From assembly GCA_038025085.1 (NCBI GenBank), contig CM076153.1:12121501-12185500 (forward strand): a stretch of DNA of 64,000 nucleotides, in the 5' to 3' direction. How positions within the stretch are numbered: position 1 is the stretch's first letter; every line of letters begins with the position of its first letter. The notes under the pieces were generated by a model, which was not told the DNA's origin, made no database searches, and worked only from the letters and a program-made list of their open reading frames with translations. This DNA is from Tetragonia tetragonoides (Eukaryota; Streptophyta; Magnoliopsida; Caryophyllales; Aizoaceae). Shown here one piece after another: positions 60,853 through 64,000 of the stretch. The position numbers and the translations under genes were made by a program.

Positions 60853-61722
60853 TTAAAAAGTAAACTTCCAGATCTTAATTCTTAGATCAACCTTACATTT
60901 AGAGCCAGTGGTGGTCCCAAGGGTAGGCGTTTTAGCGGTGGCGTTCTTAGGCTGAAACCCACGTATCCCTTCACAAGTGACACGGATCCCGACACGTTTA
61001 CTCTTCAATTTCCCCATCTGAACTTGCACTTGCGTGTCCACTTTAACGGACACAGGAAACCCATTCTTTTTCCCAAGATCAGATCTCAACCCGGACACGG
61101 TATCCGAATCAAAGTCCCGTGTCGCGTCACTTATAACCGTGCCTTTAATCACGGTCGTGTTCCCTTCAACATGAGTGAACCCAGGCAAAGTAGCATTCCC
61201 TGCATCAACACTCCCGCCTTTCGACACGGCTACATCGACGTTAATCGGGTCGTAAATGAACACGATCTTCTTCTTATTGGGGTTCTTGGCCGTCAGTGTA
61301 AAGTCGAGCTTCGAAGCGAGCCGAGAGAACCCAGATGAGTCTGAGGATGAGAGGTTGAATTTGGAGATCCGGAATGAAGATACTTGAAAAGTAGGGTGTT
61401 TTGGGTGGTACAACACATAAAAAATACACCCCAATATTGCTACCAGTAAAATCAGACATAGTATTGTTATAAGTGTATATAAGAAACATAAACAACAGCA
61501 TCTCCTGCATGAACATGACCTGCCCCTGCGGTTATTCTGCTGGGGCCGGTACATCGGGCGAGGACGGTTAGGATTGTATAGCTGAGTTGTTTTCGTTGGT
61601 CCATTCGGGGCTCCGATTGTAGCGGCGGCACCGCCGTTTGTCGTAGCGGTGCCGCCGTTCATTGCCATTGCTGCTGGTGGTGGGTTTATTGGTTTTCCTG
61701 CTGGGTATACCCTGTCTGTCAT
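60853..61722 (-). CDS. NDR1/HIN1-like (NHL) protein with LEA_2 domain
   Basis: Plasma-membrane protein of the NHL family, members of which act in defence and stress responses. Single exon, 289 aa. The start is the ATG giving MTDRVYPAGKP, an N-terminus shared by one NHL clade; an upstream in-frame ATG 74 codons earlier lies in what looks like leader sequence (Lys-rich and unlike the family). Residues 1-65 are Pro/Asn/Gly-rich and cytosolic, followed by a basic Cys cluster (RRGRSCSCRRCCC, 65-77) likely to be acylated, one membrane helix (about 80-105), then the LEA_2 domain containing TAKNPNKK. Probable N-glycosylation sites (NAT, NTT, NLS) lie on the outer side, as in other NHL proteins. I cannot name the exact orthologue. 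Confidence 0.9.
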   Translation of the reverse strand: MTDRVYPAGKPINPPPAAMAMNGGTATTNGGAAATIGAPNGPTKTTQLYNPNRPRPMYRPQQNNRRGRSCSCRRCCCLCFLYTLITILCLILLVAILGCIFYVLYHPKHPTFQVSSFRISKFNLSSSDSSGFSRLASKLDFTLTAKNPNKKKIVFIYDPINVDVAVSKGGSVDAGNATLPGFTHVEGNTTVIKGTVISDATRDFDSDTVSGLRSDLGKKNGFPVSVKVDTQVQVQMGKLKSKRVGIRVTCEGIRGFQPKNATAKTPTLGTTTGSKCKVDLRIKIWKFTF

Positions 61723-62824
61723 TTTTTTTTTCTTTTTTGTTTTTCTCTCTCCTCTTGTTGGTGGTGTTCTTGATTTCAAAGTTTCTGAGGAGAGAGAGAT
61801 GAAATGGGAAGCTTTGAGATGGGAGAAAATGGTAATGGGGGAAGAGGAATAATGGAATCTGTTTTTTCTCTCACTAGCTGGGCTTCCTTGTTGACACACT
61901 TTTCTTTTCTTTCTTTGTTTTGGGTTTGTTTGAGGGGGGTTCACTTTGTGGGCTGTCTGTTTTAAGATAATGGGGTTGGGGAGGGTGAAGGGGGTGAATA
62001 ATTATAGGTGGTCTATTATTTTCCATTACCAACTGCACAAGAAGAGTATTTTATTATAATACTATATATGTGTACACATTGCATTACTAGAGTGCACAAT
62101 GTTGTGATTGTCACAAGGGTGGCCTTTTGTGAAAGTTGAAATTGATGAAGGCTTATGAAACACTCATCAATGTTAATTATTGTGACAATTATTAATGAGG
62201 TTGGTGTGTTTTTGGGTTTTTTTTTTTGATGGGATGAGAATTCACTGGGGTTGAGATCTCTCTTTCTTATGGTGATGGTATTTAATTAGAAGAGTGGTTT
62301 TGCAACATGTTTTTTTTATGGATAAGTAATGACTATGCAACTTGTAATTAGGAAAGTGATTGGGGAGTAATAGTGGTAGGTGGATAATTAATTTGTTTTT
62401 AGGAAGAGTTTAGGATCTTATAGGTAAGGTGATAACAATTTGATATCCTAAATTGTTAGCCAAGACAATTGAAATGGCTTTCATTTTAGAAATTTGTTGT
62501 TGTTCCATATTATACGATTAAGTCCTTTTAGATTTCGGATAAAATATTTATTGCTCTTCATTCTTATTTTACATTATCTTATTGATTGCTCACCTCTTTA
62601 TTACATCTAAAATCAACAGGTAAATTAATTCACTGCAACTTTTTTTCTTGTTTTTTTACAGAATTAATATTCGTGTGTGCAAATCTTAAACAACCCAGGT
62701 CATTTATAAAACATAGGGAGTAGTGGAGTACTATTCAATAACCAAACTTGTGCTCAAATGAATTTTACCCATCAATGCACCAGTTTGTACACAAGTATAA
62801 ACTTCTTCCTCCTTTATAAATATA
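61723..62824. other. Promoter and leader region of the NHL gene
   Basis: Upstream of the - strand NHL gene. CT/GA-rich leader near 61730-61800 and then AT-rich sequence. No other gene seen. Confidence 0.5.
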
Positions 62825-63101
62825 TACTCCCTCCGTCCCAATATTTTCTTCTCATGACCAAAAGGCACGCAAATTAAGAAAAGGTGAAAGTAGCCAATTT
62901 TTGTCAACTTTGCCCCTGATTTAATGAGTTAAGAGAGAGGTAAAAATCTGGGACCACAAGCACATGGGGTGGTTTGATGAGTAAGTGAGGGGTAGTATAG
63001 GGAATTAACACTAGAAAAGTTACTATTTTAGGTAATGAGAAGAATATATAGGGACTGCTCAAAATAGAAAGTGAGAAGAAAATATAGGGACGGAGGGAGT
63101 A
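62825..63101. mobile_element. Stowaway-like MITE, about 277 bp
   Basis: Ends TACTCCCTCCGTCCCAATAT and its diverged complement ATATAGGGACGGAGGGAGTA. Inward TTTTCTTCTCA pairs with TGAGAAGAAAA. Confidence 0.88.
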
Positions 63102-64000
63102 TATATTTAGTTATTTTGGAACATAACCGAAATTAAAATTCAATGCTAGTACTTGCGTACTTTTGTGATCCAAGGCTGATTTTCTATGGTTTCATTCATG
63201 AATTTTCACAAAACAGTTGATCTGCAGCATTTATGGGTACCCCTTAATTTGGGTCAATTGACCAGATTGGTATATAATATAAGGGTCTTACGACACATTG
63301 GTATTTTTTGTTACTCAGGCGACATATGAGTATATTAAGAATACACCGGCGACAAATACACCCAAAATACCTCGCCGGAGCGTATCATTGATTAAAATAT
63401 TATTAATATGTATTTATTGTGTATTCCGACCATTTTGCCCAAAAAAAAAAATACAATTTTGAATTTATCCCCTCATTTTATTTCATTTCCCTTTGCCCTC
63501 ATTTTATTTTATCTTCATAATTGGAGGTTACCCATTAGGCCATTGCCGCCATCGATTTGAGCTTTGTGGTGTTAATGCTGTTTTGTCACAGCCATAGCCA
63601 CCAAAGCTTCGTCTCAAGAGAAATTGGTAACTTTGTCTTTTCTTGCTTTTGTGACTTGTCTGAATCTTTCCATTGCCAGCCTTTTGAGTTCTTGATGTGA
63701 TAGTGTTGAAGAATTGGTGATGAGAGAGAGAGGGTTGGTAGAGCACGAAATGGGTTAGTTATAGAATGAATTTACACAGTAAGAAAAGAGACGATGCTGG
63801 TTGTGGTTGTAGTGGTGGTGGCGTGGTGGTTGGGACAGTGTTGGTGGTTGGGAAATCAGAGGATATAAAAGCGTCCATGACCATGGAATCATGGATCCAT
63901 GAACATTGATTAAGCCTCCCACCCAATTGTTGGGTCTCTCACGCCATTTTCAATCTTCCCCAATATCAAATAAAAGGTGTTAAAAATAATAATTCAAAGG
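63102..64000. other. Window end, no recognised feature
   Basis: AT-rich sequence with a run of A near 63440 and a GGTGGT-rich stretch near 63795-63850. No supported gene; a gene beyond the window edge could have its promoter here. Confidence 0.4.

Overview
The window is nuclear DNA from a flowering plant, almost certainly a eudicot. It is AT-rich, its genes carry GT-AG introns, and it is littered with plant transposable elements (Ty1/copia, hAT, L1-type LINE, foldback MULE-like, Stowaway- and Harbinger-like MITEs, tRNA-type SINE). I cannot name the species. No operons, CRISPR arrays or bacterial features are present.

Genes, left to right: (1) FTSH4-type mitochondrial AAA protease, + strand, 185-6630, seven exons, 711 aa. 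(2) A serine alpha/beta hydrolase, + strand, 7904-12726, seven exons, 298 aa. (3) SQD1, plastid UDP-sulfoquinovose synthase, - strand, CDS 13554-15801, with a 5'-UTR intron reaching to about 17 kb. (4) A complete, apparently very young copia retrotransposon, - strand, 19466-25126, lying just after a splice donor of a possible small unidentified gene. (5) A single-exon sphingolipid delta-8 desaturase with fused cytochrome b5, + strand, 31147-32496. (6) A LOB-domain transcription factor, + strand, 34682-35224. (7) A dead 3.46-kb hAT transposon nested in a SINE-like sequence, 38357-41813. (8) A second LOB-domain gene with a broken tail, - strand, 43761-44422. (9) A dead LINE fragment, + strand, 44953-45835. 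(10) TIM10, a small mitochondrial Tim chaperone, - strand, 48753-52880. It is made of very short exons and was pieced together exon by exon; its initiator exon appears duplicated. (11) A 638-bp foldback element, 54920-55557. (12) An NHL/LEA_2 membrane protein, - strand, 60853-61722.

The genes do not form a pathway. Several encode organelle proteins (FTSH4 and TIM10 in mitochondria, SQD1 in plastids) and two act in lipid metabolism (SQD1 and the desaturase), but I see no evidence that this is more than chance. The left 16 kb and the TIM10 and NHL loci are gene space; 17-31 kb and 35-48 kb are transposon-rich.

I found no convincing undescribed biological system. The most interesting signals are the copia element with indistinguishable LTRs, the duplicated TIM10 first coding exon, the hAT-in-SINE nesting with nonsense codons explicable by transitions, and the decaying LOB-domain copy. 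Exon boundaries were placed by hand from splice signals, phase and protein homology. No alignment program was run.
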